This document shows, one piece after another, positions 20,451 to 31,342 of a DNA stretch of 64,000 nt (its first letter is position 1; the number at the start of each line of letters is the position of its first letter). The stretch comes from Lepidonotus clava. Its lineage: Eukaryota; Annelida; Polychaeta; Phyllodocida; Polynoidae. The translations under genes were made by a program, and so were the position numbers. The notes beneath the pieces are model-generated. The model was given only the letters and a program-made list of their open reading frames with translations. It was not told where the DNA came from and searched no databases. The stretch spans positions 16,334,736 through 16,398,735 of the forward strand of contig OW387142.1 in NCBI GenBank assembly GCA_936440205.1, read 5' to 3'.

Positions 20451-20960
20451 TGTGGACACCAATCCAACATCACATAACGTTGTGTTGTTTTTTAAAATAA
20501 CCATTTCCGCCCACAAGGCGTCACCACCAAAGTCAAGAAGACCAACTTCCGGTCACATGACCAAGATTGAACTGGGCAAGGTCAGTACAAAACGTGGGCC
20601 AAACCGTGCCCACGCCCGACACCTCGCCCCCTACTGGAGGACGCGCGGGTCTGGTGTCCTCCAGGGTGGGACAGGGGCCCTCCCAGGGGACCTGTCTGTG
20701 GCTGGTGACGTTTCCGAAAGTGACCGTTTGGGTCAGGGAGGACGCCCGGGTGGTAGGCTGGCGGGGCCAGGAGGGGTCGGGGTGTGGGGAGTTGCGGATA
20801 CCCGATACGGACAGGTGTATCAGGTGTACCTCCCACCCCCTGACACCTGGCGGCCTGGAGGACCTGGAGGAGGCGACAGGTGAGGATGGGTTGGGGGTGT
20901 AGGGTGTAGGGGTTAGTGGGGGGCTTAGTTTAACGAGGGGGTAAACAGCAGTTGGGAGGG
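20451..20960. promoter_or_regulatory. GC-rich block, possible promoter or CpG island
   Basis: A GC-rich stretch stands out against AT-rich flanks. ORFs on both strands (143 and 111 codons plus, 84 codons minus) are Gly/Pro/Arg-rich and lack domains, so I treat them as compositional. The block lies 300-800 bases below (on the minus strand, downstream of) the small exon-like site at 21286-21301. Confidence 0.3.
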
Positions 20961-21285
20961 GTACATTTACAGGTGCACATGTGTAGGGGTGTATGAGTGT
21001 AGGGAAAACTTAAGGGAAGCGTAAGGAGGTAAGGTAGGTACAAAGATGTCATTTCTTTTTTATTTATCAAACCATACTCACATAAATGATATCTTCCGTA
21101 AAGGTAGCTTAGGGACAATCAAGTTTTAACCAGCCACCAAAATATGACACATGATATTCAATACAGCAGAATAAGGTATGCAGGTAGTAGCTGAGATCAG
21201 CATAATTATACAGAACTTATCATTCAAAAGGTCTTGGTAAGTGAGAACATTTCAGAAAAGTATTAGGCCTACATAGGGTACTTAC

Positions 21286-21319
21286 GATAGCCACCATCCA
21301 TTTTCATATTACCAAGGCT
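21286..21319 (-). CDS. Possible short coding or first exon, unidentified gene
   Basis: On the minus strand a pyrimidine-rich acceptor-like run ending CCACCAG is followed by about 34 bases and a strong donor (TATC|GTAAGTACC). Read in the open phase the exon encodes LGNMKMDGGY plus one base; alternatively a start at 21301 gives MDGGY. The donor closely resembles the one at 2753 on the same strand, but the phase differs (1 versus 0). The two could belong to one gene into whose intron the Gypsy element inserted; this is weak inference. Confidence 0.25.
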
Positions 21320-21734
21320 GGTGGCAGGAGTCGAGGACGTGTGGCAGGGAAAGCATGCGAACGAGGCTTGCAGGTGACTTACATTGGATATTGATCAATA
21401 CAAGTGAACTGAAGGGAGCCAAAGGTAACTTGTTAATATCGCTATTATCACCATTTGCCTGTTCCCCCAAAAGCGACGGCATCATCATCTGGAAGATCAA
21501 TTGGCCTGGATCAACCTACCTGAAACACCTAAAATGGTTTCAAAGCATAATTATTTAGGCAGGGGTATGTGTTTATGCAGATAGGCAATTTATTCTTTAT
21601 CCCCTTTTTTGTGGGGACCTTCCCAGCCAACATACGACTTTTTGGGTTGGTCGGATACCCACTATGTTATGTAAGAGTTACGTCATTTATTGGCGTGGTC
21701 TTGGCACACCCTAAATTCAAGTTATTATTCCGTT

Positions 21735-22160
21735 CATATTAGAAGAGGGTAAGACCAAACCTGCCTAGATGGTTATTGTTCGGTTTTTATTGGGTGAGGT
21801 TGAAACAAAACCAAAATAGAATGTCATTATCATGTTCTTATTGGTGAGGCCAAAATCAATCCTTAACAGAATTTTAAAACTTCAATTCTATTAGGTGATG
21901 ATGATGATGATGATGTGTTGCAGTTAAAGGTCAATTCAGCAATTCTTCAGCTATATCAAGACGAACTCTGGTTTTTTACTTCAAAGGTCTGTGATTGGAT
22001 CTATAGGGGTGGAAACGACAGCAAGGTAAGGTCGTCTAATGGGAAGCAACAGGGATCGTACTCCAGCCAGCCGCGTGCAATGCCAAGACACTAACCATTA
22101 GGCCACTCCACCAGCCTTCTATTAGGTGAGACTGAGACCCAACCTTAACAGAACGCCTTA
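21735..22160. repeat. Degenerate tandem repeat interrupted by a SINE
   Basis: A unit of roughly 45-60 bases recurs, each containing a TATTRGGTGAG-like box followed by CCTTAACAGAA or a close relative: about 21741, 21789, 21838 and 22118. A GATGAT microsatellite sits at 21896-21915. The tRNA-derived SINE splits the third and last copies. Confidence 0.5.
22045..22116 (-). repeat. tRNA-derived SINE head
   Basis: On the minus strand GTGGAGTGGCCTAATGG resembles an RNA polymerase III box A (22095-22105) and GTACGATCCC resembles box B (22052-22061), with typical spacing. The sequence does not fold into a clean tRNA with an intact acceptor stem, so this is a tRNA-like SINE promoter rather than a tRNA gene. 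Short flanking sequence up to the GATGAT run may be its body. Confidence 0.65.
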
Positions 22161-22619
22161 TAGCAGTTTGAAAGTAGCAATGTAAGTTACATAATCATGT
22201 CACAAGAACATCATGCACTGTGTGAAATTATCGTGTTTGGTCATAGTGATATTTTTTAGAGTCCTGTAAATTATATGACAATCCTAGGGTAGTATGTTTT
22301 CCTTTGTTGTTATATTTGAGTTCGATTGTCGGAGGGAGAGTGTGAGGAGTAAGAAGGAAACCCACATGTCATTAATGGGCAGCAAGGCTATTTTGAATTT
22401 TTTGCAAAGAGGACGTTTAACAATAAATCTTATACTATACCATTATTTCCTAAGAGACGCCGGCGCCGTGAAAAGGCCAATGGTTGTACTTTATTAAAAG
22501 TTCAGACGTAGCCCATGATGTATATTCCCATACTCAATACATTGAGTTGTGCCCGTCTCTTGGAAAGGTTGGCTATCCGCTGCAGTGACGGTAACTAGAA
22601 AACTGTAGGGTCCCCTCAA

Positions 22620-23600
22620 ATCGGAGGTTTTAAGTCCACTGAGCTCTGCCTTCACGCGCGACATCGCTAAAGTTCGTTGCATTACATAAGCGACAGTTTC
22701 GCGTGGATTGATTCCACTATAAACGCGACATGCTAATAGTGTTTGGAAATGGCAATTCGAAGCTGGCGGTCTTCATAGGCCAAGTTCATGTAATACACAC
22801 ATCATCGCTTGTGTGGCGCCCGTGTGAGCGCTTCCTAATCGTGCGACGTCGCCTCAATAAGTTCACTATTTACGCGACAAAATCCAATTGAACATGCGGT
22901 GTGTTAGTAGTATATGGAAATTATACCTTGGAGGTTGTCACATACATAGTTTATGAAAATCGCCCAGATTCTTTTCAAGTAAAGGCGACATTGTCGCCTA
23001 TATAGATTGATTCAATTATGCACGAGACACATTAGTAGTGTGTGTATGGAACTGGGAATTTGTAGATAGTTGCATTATATGCATATGGTCTTCTACCTAT
23101 ATGGGGCAATTTTATAATTAAATCAGCAGTATACAGAAATGGGGATTTGGTGCTTGTCATGTACATATCTATAATAGTTCATCTTAGGCAGGCGACGCCG
23201 TGTGGAGGTTATACAAAAGACATCACATACATTACATCACATACACAACTTAATCATGCGACATAAACATACTATAGTCTGAGTAGTATATGAAAATTTC
23301 ACTTCATTATTCACTTATTTAGGCGACGTCGTTTATGTTTCTAGTACAAACGACATGGACGTCGCTTGTATAGCTGTCTCATCTAGTTCGATTTAGGCGG
23401 TTATGTCCCCCATATTTATTTCTCATGCTACCTGTCACGTGTATAATAGAAACAATACACGAGACATTTTAGCAGTATATGAAAATTGGACTTTGGAAGC
23501 TATCGCATAAACAGTTTTTCTTATATACACGCGACGTCTTATGTATCGCAGTTGTTATACAAAAATAATGACGTTGCATAGGCGACGTCGCATATAGAAC
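22620..23600. repeat. Degenerate tandem array with GCGACGTCGC-like palindromes
   Basis: A diverged unit of about 100-200 bases recurs five or six times. Each copy combines an ACGAGACAT or GCGACAT box, a TTAGTAGTATATGGAAATT-like core, a GGAAGCTRTCGCATA-like box and a palindrome such as GGCGACGTCGC. Clear cores lie near 22730, 22905, 23030, 23125, 23275 and 23470. The spacing is irregular and the copies are old. No ORF runs through it. Confidence 0.55.
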
Positions 23601-24751
23601 CGGTTGGCAGATGGCGCGGAGTTGCAAGTTTTGGAATCAACATGTAGGATGGCAACATTGTCCCTCCCATAAGGAGCAGCTACCTGGCTATAATTAGTAC
23701 TGGGCTGGGGTTATGTAGTGCTGGGGTATGATAGATTTAGCGTTGATGGGAGACAGTATTGGGTAGATAATTTTAGCTGTCACACAGTTTTCTTTACAAC
23801 TCTCCATGTAAACTGTCCCTGCTTGTGTTACTCAACACCTATTCATGTCTTAATTAAGCATTAAAAGCGCAGTCCTGCATACAAAAAACTGACAAGCTCT
23901 TTCTTGCAAGACATAATTATACACTGTAGGTGCACATTCCACACATCTCTTATCCAGACTATGAAATCAATTTGAAAATATAAATTTGGGCTTATCCATT
24001 ACAAACCCGCCCCATGATTAGGTTATATTTCCATTTTATTCATCACACTGTGCATCTCATAGATGCAATCAGGTGAAACTTTATTCTGTTTTCTATAGTT
24101 GATTATATGTTTCTATACGTATATATACACAATAGCCAACACCAATAGCGAGTTTAAAGCATTTCCTCCAGCATTTTACTCCCAGGGAGCTATACACAGT
24201 ATCGTCCCTGGAATGATTCACCCTTTAAGGGCGTGGTTCTATCACATCAGCACCTCCTTCCCCTTTCAACAAAAAAGTGGCCAAAAGACCCAAGATTTCT
24301 ATCAAAGGAGGAAGACGCAGCACGAGATGCTGCATGTCTTGATATCATCTGCTGCCAGCGAGAAACGCGGCGCCATCGCCTCTTATTGAAAAAGACAGCC
24401 TGGGTAAATACAGAGTGCTCGCTCACATGCTGAAGTAATTTTGTGTGTGCATTCAAAGTCATGAGACTTTCTATATCTAGAAGATTTCGGACGTGAGCTA
24501 TATTCTTAAATATGTACCGCGACGAAGCCCCTTTATGGTTAGCAAATCGACAATCGTACGTGCAGAAGACTAACTGAACAGGGTCAGGCAAAGTCGAGAA
24601 GAGTTATGTTGAAACAAGATGAGAAAAGTTATGTTAGAAAATATGCATCCTGACCTACCTGCATTCATAATAATTACTACTGTATAAGTTTTGTAGTACG
24701 ATAAATAGGCGTATAGATATATACTAATAGATACAGATTATATTTGTGGTC

Positions 24752-24787
24752 CCTGGGGAAAGACAAGTCTTTGTTTGAAACGTCGGA
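24752..24787 (+). repeat. Stem-loop plus GAAACGTCGG motif, retroelement tail remnant
   Basis: AAGAC and GTCTT form a short stem followed by TTTGAAACGTCGG. Motifs of this shape occur near the 3' ends of Penelope-like and some other animal retroelements. No coding part of such an element is visible upstream, so this is at best a short remnant. Confidence 0.3.
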
Positions 24788-26318
24788 TCTTTTCTTTCAA
24801 CAAATCCCATTTATGATTTAAGACAGTCTAAAGATTCCGATATTCCTTTCCAATCGGTATTACTTCCAGGAAGACGTATGCTAAATTTATAAGTGTACCA
24901 AACAAAGCAGTGAGATTTTCTAGAAGTACATGACAAATTTACAATAATAAGTTTCCTATAATTAGAAGACTGGCCCATAGAGCAAACCTCTTTTAAATTT
25001 CAGTCCAAGCTAACTTCTACGTGTGACAGTTGAGAACGAGTTACCAATATGTAAGAATTGTAGTCAGTTGTGCATGAACGGGATTTGTTCCCCACTCCTG
25101 TACCCAGCGCACTTTATTGGACCTACTCGTTTCAGACACAGTATGAGAATCACCTATGTACATCGTTGAAGTCCTCATACAATAAAGAAGTACCTTCTAC
25201 TAAACTACAAGCAAGTTGACTTTCCTTCCCTGCCTTATTTAACAAGGATTCAGGACAAGGTCTACCATACCTAATAAACCACAATTTTACTTTAACATAA
25301 TAAGTAAACCAAACTTGTTCAATAAGGTGACTTATAGGCTATAACTGCATTGCATAGGCTGGAATCGGTCAGCCTACATTGAGTTGGTTTAGGAGACCCA
25401 TTGAATAGTATGCCCTAAACAGAATAATTTGGGAAAAAAACAAAATCGGTTGCTAGGCATGGCAGCAGTCTCAGGGCGTCTGCGTGGGAAGCAGGACTTG
25501 CTCCCAACTTCCGGTCAATACCAATTCCAACCCCGACCCGTTGCAACGCCAACAACATCCATCACGTGATTACTTAGCCGAGTGCCGAGATTCGTGTGGA
25601 CAAGAATTGTAATGAAGTCGGTCCGAGTCGACTTGAGCCGTACGAGCTGCTCCGAGCTACTCTGAACTGCTCGAGTTACTCTATAGCCAGCCTGTAGTGA
25701 ATAGGTCTACTTTATTTATCATATCAATACATAGAATATGAATATATAATGAAAACTATTTAGATCTTTTAGTGGCCGTAGGGTGAATTATTTACTCCAC
25801 CTATCATTCACTGAAAATATCGTAATTTCATTCGGAGAGGGGCAATGACTGAATGTTGCAAAATGTATTGGACCTAGGTATATAGGCCTATTTATTGAGC
25901 AGTGTAATTTTAGACCATTACGTAGTCAGGTAAGGTATAACTCAAACTCCAGTTATTTGAGTATTTGGACATGTCTATTCGTCCAAGATTATTCGATATT
26001 CCTTTCCGCAACAGAAGGATTTCCCTAAACTACTAAAGGATTTATTTTCATCTCGTATAACAGATTCCAGGAAAAGTCGGTGTCCCAATACACATCAAAA
26101 CCTCTTTGTTTGTTATCAGCAGATAACTCAACGCCGAGGGAGTGTAGTTCTATGATACAAAGAAAAACTTACAACTCACCATCATGATGAATTTAAACGA
26201 ATTGTCTTTCGGTGGGATAACTCCATTATAAAATTATCTACACAATTTCATAAAACTTCCATTTTCATAGCAACAAAAGAAAAAATAGAAACAATTTCTC
26301 CTCTTCAGCTGCGCTCCT

Positions 26319-26428
26319 CAGGCGTGGATTTAGGGGGGAGCCGGCGAAAACTTTGCTATAGCACGCCCCCCCCCCCCTTTATTTATTTATTTTTGTTTTG
26401 CTTTTTAAAAATCCTGGATCCGACCCTG
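26319..26428. repeat. Small hAT-like inverted-repeat element (MITE)
   Basis: The ends CAGGCGTGGATTTAG and (reverse complement) CAGGGTCGGATCCAG are similar 15-base inverted termini about 110 bases apart. The inside holds a poly-C run and an ATTT microsatellite. A clear 8-base target duplication is not visible. Confidence 0.35.
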
Positions 26429-27067
26429 GCTCTGCCCTACAATGCTGCGGCCTGAAGCCTTGGCTTGTAAACGATGGCGGGCAGTGCACAGGGGCGCCCC
26501 CCAGTGGGACCGACAAGAAGCTGCGGTCACATGAGGCTGGTGGCCGGGCGGCCAGTTAAATATGTATGTAACAGTTGTTCATCAGGTTGGAGCCGGGTCA
26601 CAAACAGGGCATTTACAGCCTGCTCCCACTCCATCAACACAAGGGATAAATCTGTAAATCGCCGTTTAATTTCTGCCCCCAAAAAACGTTGTTATTCATT
26701 TTATCTAGATCTGATAGACCAAAAAACGTCATAATTAATTTATTCATCTAGATCTATCAGCTTTTTAGGATTGGATTGAAAGAATAATGTTATGTTTATG
26801 TAATTGATAATATTGATTAGGTAATTAATGATACATTCACTCGTTTTTTGTTCTTTCGGACTATTTGGATTAAGGAATGAATTTGATACTAAACTGGTAT
26901 AAGATGTCTTTACTTTGTAGGAAAAAGAAAGTATTATCCTATGTGACGTGCAAGAATATTTCCTTCCCAATGAAATGCCACACCCTCTGCTTTAGTGAAT
27001 AGAATAATGATATCCAACAGTCATGAAACTGCATATCATATCAAATCAATTTCAGATTTTATCAAGG

Positions 27068-27118
27068 CAGAAGATTGAGCAACCAGTTAGAGTTTAACTG
27101 GTTGCTCGATCTTCTTGT
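27068..27118. repeat. Near-perfect hairpin, about 20-base arms
   Basis: AGATTGAGCAACCAGTTA and its inverted copy TAACTGGTTGCTCGATCT lie on either side of a four-base loop. It is too short for a typical MITE and has no protein context; it may be a small fold-back element. Confidence 0.55.
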
Positions 27119-30100
27119 TAACTTATAGTCCGCTTCTATATTACTCGTCCGACTCGGGTATCCAGGTCGTCAAAAAAAATCATTCAATAATTCGTACGAA
27201 TCATTGCATACAATATACATGTGAAAAAGATACATGTACACTGTAGAAATAGAGTTATCTTACCCGAAGCCAATTTTGTTGAAAATGGATTACTAGTGCT
27301 GCCTCCTAGTGGCAAATATGCCAATCAAAAACCATTACAGTTGCACATTTTCTCTCCCAGGTGGCACCAACAGCCTTTCAACCAATATAATTTGTTTGAT
27401 AATTTTCAGGTTGTCATATTAATTTCATGTCATACATATGAGAGTCACATTTTGAAGTGTTTGAATACATCAAGACGATATCCCCCTGAAAATGAGATTT
27501 GTAAGAGAAATGAGAACAGAATAATCAAGCTTAATAACCCATTGAACAAACAAACACAACTAAACCTTTCTGTGATACTGTTTTTATTTATAACGTCTAA
27601 TCACGTATATATAGTTGAGTCTTTGCACCAGACCCAAATCCTATTGTACATGTTCTGACGATCCAACAATCCGTGAATTAATCCAAAATAATCACAAAAG
27701 AAATTCTTTCTCGGTGGATGCTCACTTTTTCTCACTAAGATCACAAACAACAATAATGCTCTTCGTCAACAATAACTCTTTACTTCTACCAGCTAACATA
27801 TGTACACAGACATTAAGTACCGTTAAAACTCTGAACTTGTCAACTTTCAAGGGAAAGGTACATATATATATGTAGATATTAATCTGTGACCTTGCAAATG
27901 TTACTGAAGGATCTATGCGTTTTTAGGTTTACACTTGAAACCATTTCATAAATATCTATTTCAGTAATTTGAAGATTTAGGACTCAATGTCATTGATTTG
28001 GGCATGATTGTCACCTCAAGTACTGTGAAACGAATCAATGAAATACATAACGTTTACAAAAAGTAAAAATCCAAGAACCTTTTATGAGAGTAAATTTACA
28101 ATGTTTAATCTACTGCAAACAACCCATAGGAAGCATCGAGTTACAGTATTTTGTAATCATGTTTACTGGTTTACATACTAGGGTCAACGCGCTGATAGTT
28201 TCAAAATATGCTTCTTGGTTAAATTTATATCATTTGTTTCGGCTAAGAAATTGAAGTTTCCGATTACAGTCTAACCCCTCACTCAATTTGAGTGGAACAA
28301 ATTGGGGATGTTCAGACCTCGTTCGAAATAGAAAGTATTCTAGCCACTGTTCAATTCTGTTGTCCAAGTAAATACAAATGCACTTCCATCCGTGATTGTC
28401 CTACATAAAGTGTGACTACATTTTAACCATACATGTTTGTTCGCATTTAAGGAAAACAAATATCACGTTTGTATAATCACTAAACAGGAGTGAATACGTG
28501 AGTTTTTATAACATGTGGGGCTCAAACAAAAACAATAAGGTCCCGTATATTTGTTTTGTATTCCAGTTATATCCCATGCCACACTGTGCACTGAATTTAA
28601 ATTGTTTATATTTACCCTAGCAGATACATTCTTATTCCACTCCCGCTTATGATTAAAGACGTGACGTTTCCTACAGGGATAAACTAATAAAACCCTTCTA
28701 ATGCAATAAGCCTGAATCCCATTATACAAATTTGTTTGTATTTCCGCCATTTACCGTAGCCTCCCCCGATCCTGCATACTTTACCAGTTAAGTTTAAAAC
28801 ATTGATGAGATCAGCATATGTGAAATTATATCTGTAAGTAATCATTAATACCAAAAGCTCCAAAGCCTCCCTTTAAAGCGCTTTTACCCAATATCTGTTT
28901 ATATGTCTGATACTATAATATCAATATGTCACCCATTATAGAAACTGGCCAGAAACCGACGAAAACGTCATTTTGCTATCTTTGTCTCCAGTGTTACACT
29001 GCCCATACATTTACGGTTACATCGTCCATAAATTTGTCAACTTTTGAAATAAATGCTTTGCTGTAAGTGGGAATATTTCATGTTCCCAATCGTGCCCTCA
29101 ACAAACGAAACGAAATGCCTCACTCTGGAAGATTGTCTCGTTCTAGTGGATAATGTGTTTTTCGCATTTGCTATACTTCCCAATGGGAAGGCCCTTAATA
29201 TCAACAAGAAACGGTCATGTGTGCATCTTACAATATGCATAGAAAGAACCGATAAAACACATACTAAAACTTCACAAACGAAATAAATCTAGTTAAAACG
29301 ATAACCAAACGAGACAAACTGTCCAACAATCGCTAATAGTTTCCCAGATTAATACTTCTGCGCCAAATGTTAAATTTATCGATATGAAATTAGGACGCAT
29401 ACATCTTTTCAAATTTTACATACTGACCATCATCATTGAGCTGAGATGGGAAATGCTGGGACCAATCTCAGACAATGTCCAACGTGTAGGAGGATCATAT
29501 TAACACTTCACAGTCTGATCGAGAAAAATTGCAACAAAAGAGAAGATAAAAACTCACTGGGTTTAAACACAGAAACCGTACGTGATGTAACATGTATCAA
29601 GTTTATGTCAAATGTAACTAACGTCCATGTGATCTATAACACTAGGGGATGAATATTACCACGATTTGCATCATTTGCTCGTACCAGATTTTCTACTTTT
29701 AGCTCGTAAATTGCCAGCCATAAAGCCTTGGTCAAGAGTAGCATTCATGATTTTTACATAGCGCACAATTTGTGTTCCACATCCAACCTCGCCAGTCATA
29801 CTCACCGAATCGTTATATGCTAACTCAACCCAAGAACGCACTAGAACTACCAATCTTTCAGCTGCAACTTTCTTTCCCATCATGAAAATTCTCGACGCAA
29901 TAATATAGTGATAGGGAAATGCACGAGCCTGTGTCTCTTTAGAAAAAATATTTAACGTGTGTAAAATATTGTAGAAAAAAATTCTAAATATGTTTCAAAG
30001 ATACTATTTTTGTTATATATGCGTATATATAGGATTGAGAAGGTAAGATGTTTATATATACAGCCTGAATAACATAAATTTCAAATCCCTTTTGATTAAT

Positions 30101-30672
30101 GGAATGGTAGCTGTTAAACATGACAGCATTTTCACAATACTATGTGAAGCAGAAACTAGCTTTACCTACAATACTACGCACATAAATAAAAGTTGTTTTT
30201 TTACATTGAGACAAAAAACACGTTTACACTGAATCTCTCAAATAAATAATTATCCACTTTACTGCCTCTGTTGGCTGATCCAGCCACAGGATTCTTATCA
30301 CACAAGCTTCACAACAGCTACAAACCCACAACCAGTCTTGGTAACACATCAACTACTCCTCAGCAAAAGAGACCTCAAAATGCATCACCGCTCTTACCAA
30401 TACTAGAATCAACGCCATTATGTTTACCACCAACGCCAATGTCAGCCCATTAATATCGATATTAACTAGGACTAATTTCATCACTTATACTTTTATCAGT
30501 ATTATCAGACGTTTTACTTCAAGCTAAACCCAGTGGCGGTTTTCTTGAGGTAGAGTATGATGAAAGAATATGACTCAAAAGTTATGTTTTATGTACAGGC
30601 AGTGCATACTGATATCTATAAGGAATATCATATTTAACAGCGGATCTGTATCACGATGAAAATATGCGACAT

Positions 30673-30678
30673 TTTATT
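30673..30678 (-). terminator. Candidate polyadenylation signal of the NFXL1-like gene
   Basis: The first AATAAA on the minus strand downstream of the NFXL1 stop lies about 670 bases beyond it. No transcript evidence supports its use, and an ATTAAA overlaps the stop codon region. Confidence 0.3.
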
Positions 30679-31342
30679 TTTAATTCCATGTTGTTAGGTT
30701 AATATAGAACTCCCTTATTTTATAGGATATAATCATTCATACTTTTGTTCCTCTTCCAGGTACCGCCATCTGTGTTCAAGTTAAGTTTTAAGGAAGCATA
30801 GATTGATTTGTTAGCAATAGATTTTAGTTAAATTCCGAAAACATAGATCTTGGTTGTTTGAGGATACACAGACTGTCCGATTATCTTACAAAATTGATAA
30901 AGCTAAACAATTGATAATATTCACATTTGTAACCTTCCAACATCAGAAAACATAGCAAGCAGAACTTTCACAAATCCTAACTTTCTTACTGTTCGATAAT
31001 GATTCTGCTGCACATCTAAGCGTCACAACCAAGATTTTGTTAACCTTTTCATCAATGAAATATGACATTCAACTCATCTAGATAGTAACAATTTTGTTAT
31101 CTCCATTAGTCTTACCAGCAAATGGGTCTAATGCATCCTGAGACTGTAGCTCAGGCTCTTTCAATCCGAGGGTCCTAGCCTGGACCCTATAACAACAAAC
31201 ACAAAACAACCAAGCTTTCCTGTAAACAGAATAACCCAGACCTTCCATAGAAGTGCTTGGACTTGCCTCATACAAAAAAGCATGACCAAAACACCTTCCT
31301 TGCAAAGATATCGCTACTCTTTTTAACAATGAAACCAATGTT

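Larger units (their letters stand above)
23601..30670. other. Gene-poor intergenic DNA
   Basis: No splice-bounded exon or conserved protein is recognisable over 7 kb. It contains a Penelope-like tail motif (24752-24787), a GC-richer patch near 25440-25690 with GAGCTGCTC-like repeats, a small inverted-repeat element (26319-26428) and a hairpin (27068-27118). ORFs of up to 145 codons (27221-27658) look like chance in AT-rich DNA. Confidence 0.55.

Noticed and set aside
20452-20902. 143- and 111-codon ORFs on the plus strand
   Set aside because: Two overlapping frames of similar quality, compositionally biased, no domain, no convincing splice sites.
22045-22116. A functional tRNA gene
   Set aside because: A and B boxes are present but acceptor and anticodon stems do not pair cleanly; a tRNA-derived SINE fits better.
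24247-24591. 114-codon minus-strand ORF
   Set aside because: I looked for reverse transcriptase or nuclease motifs near the retroelement-like tail at 24752 and found none.
26474-26734. 86-codon ORF starting MAGSAQGRPP
   Set aside because: Begins in GC-richer sequence but loses composition halfway and shows no domain or splice context.
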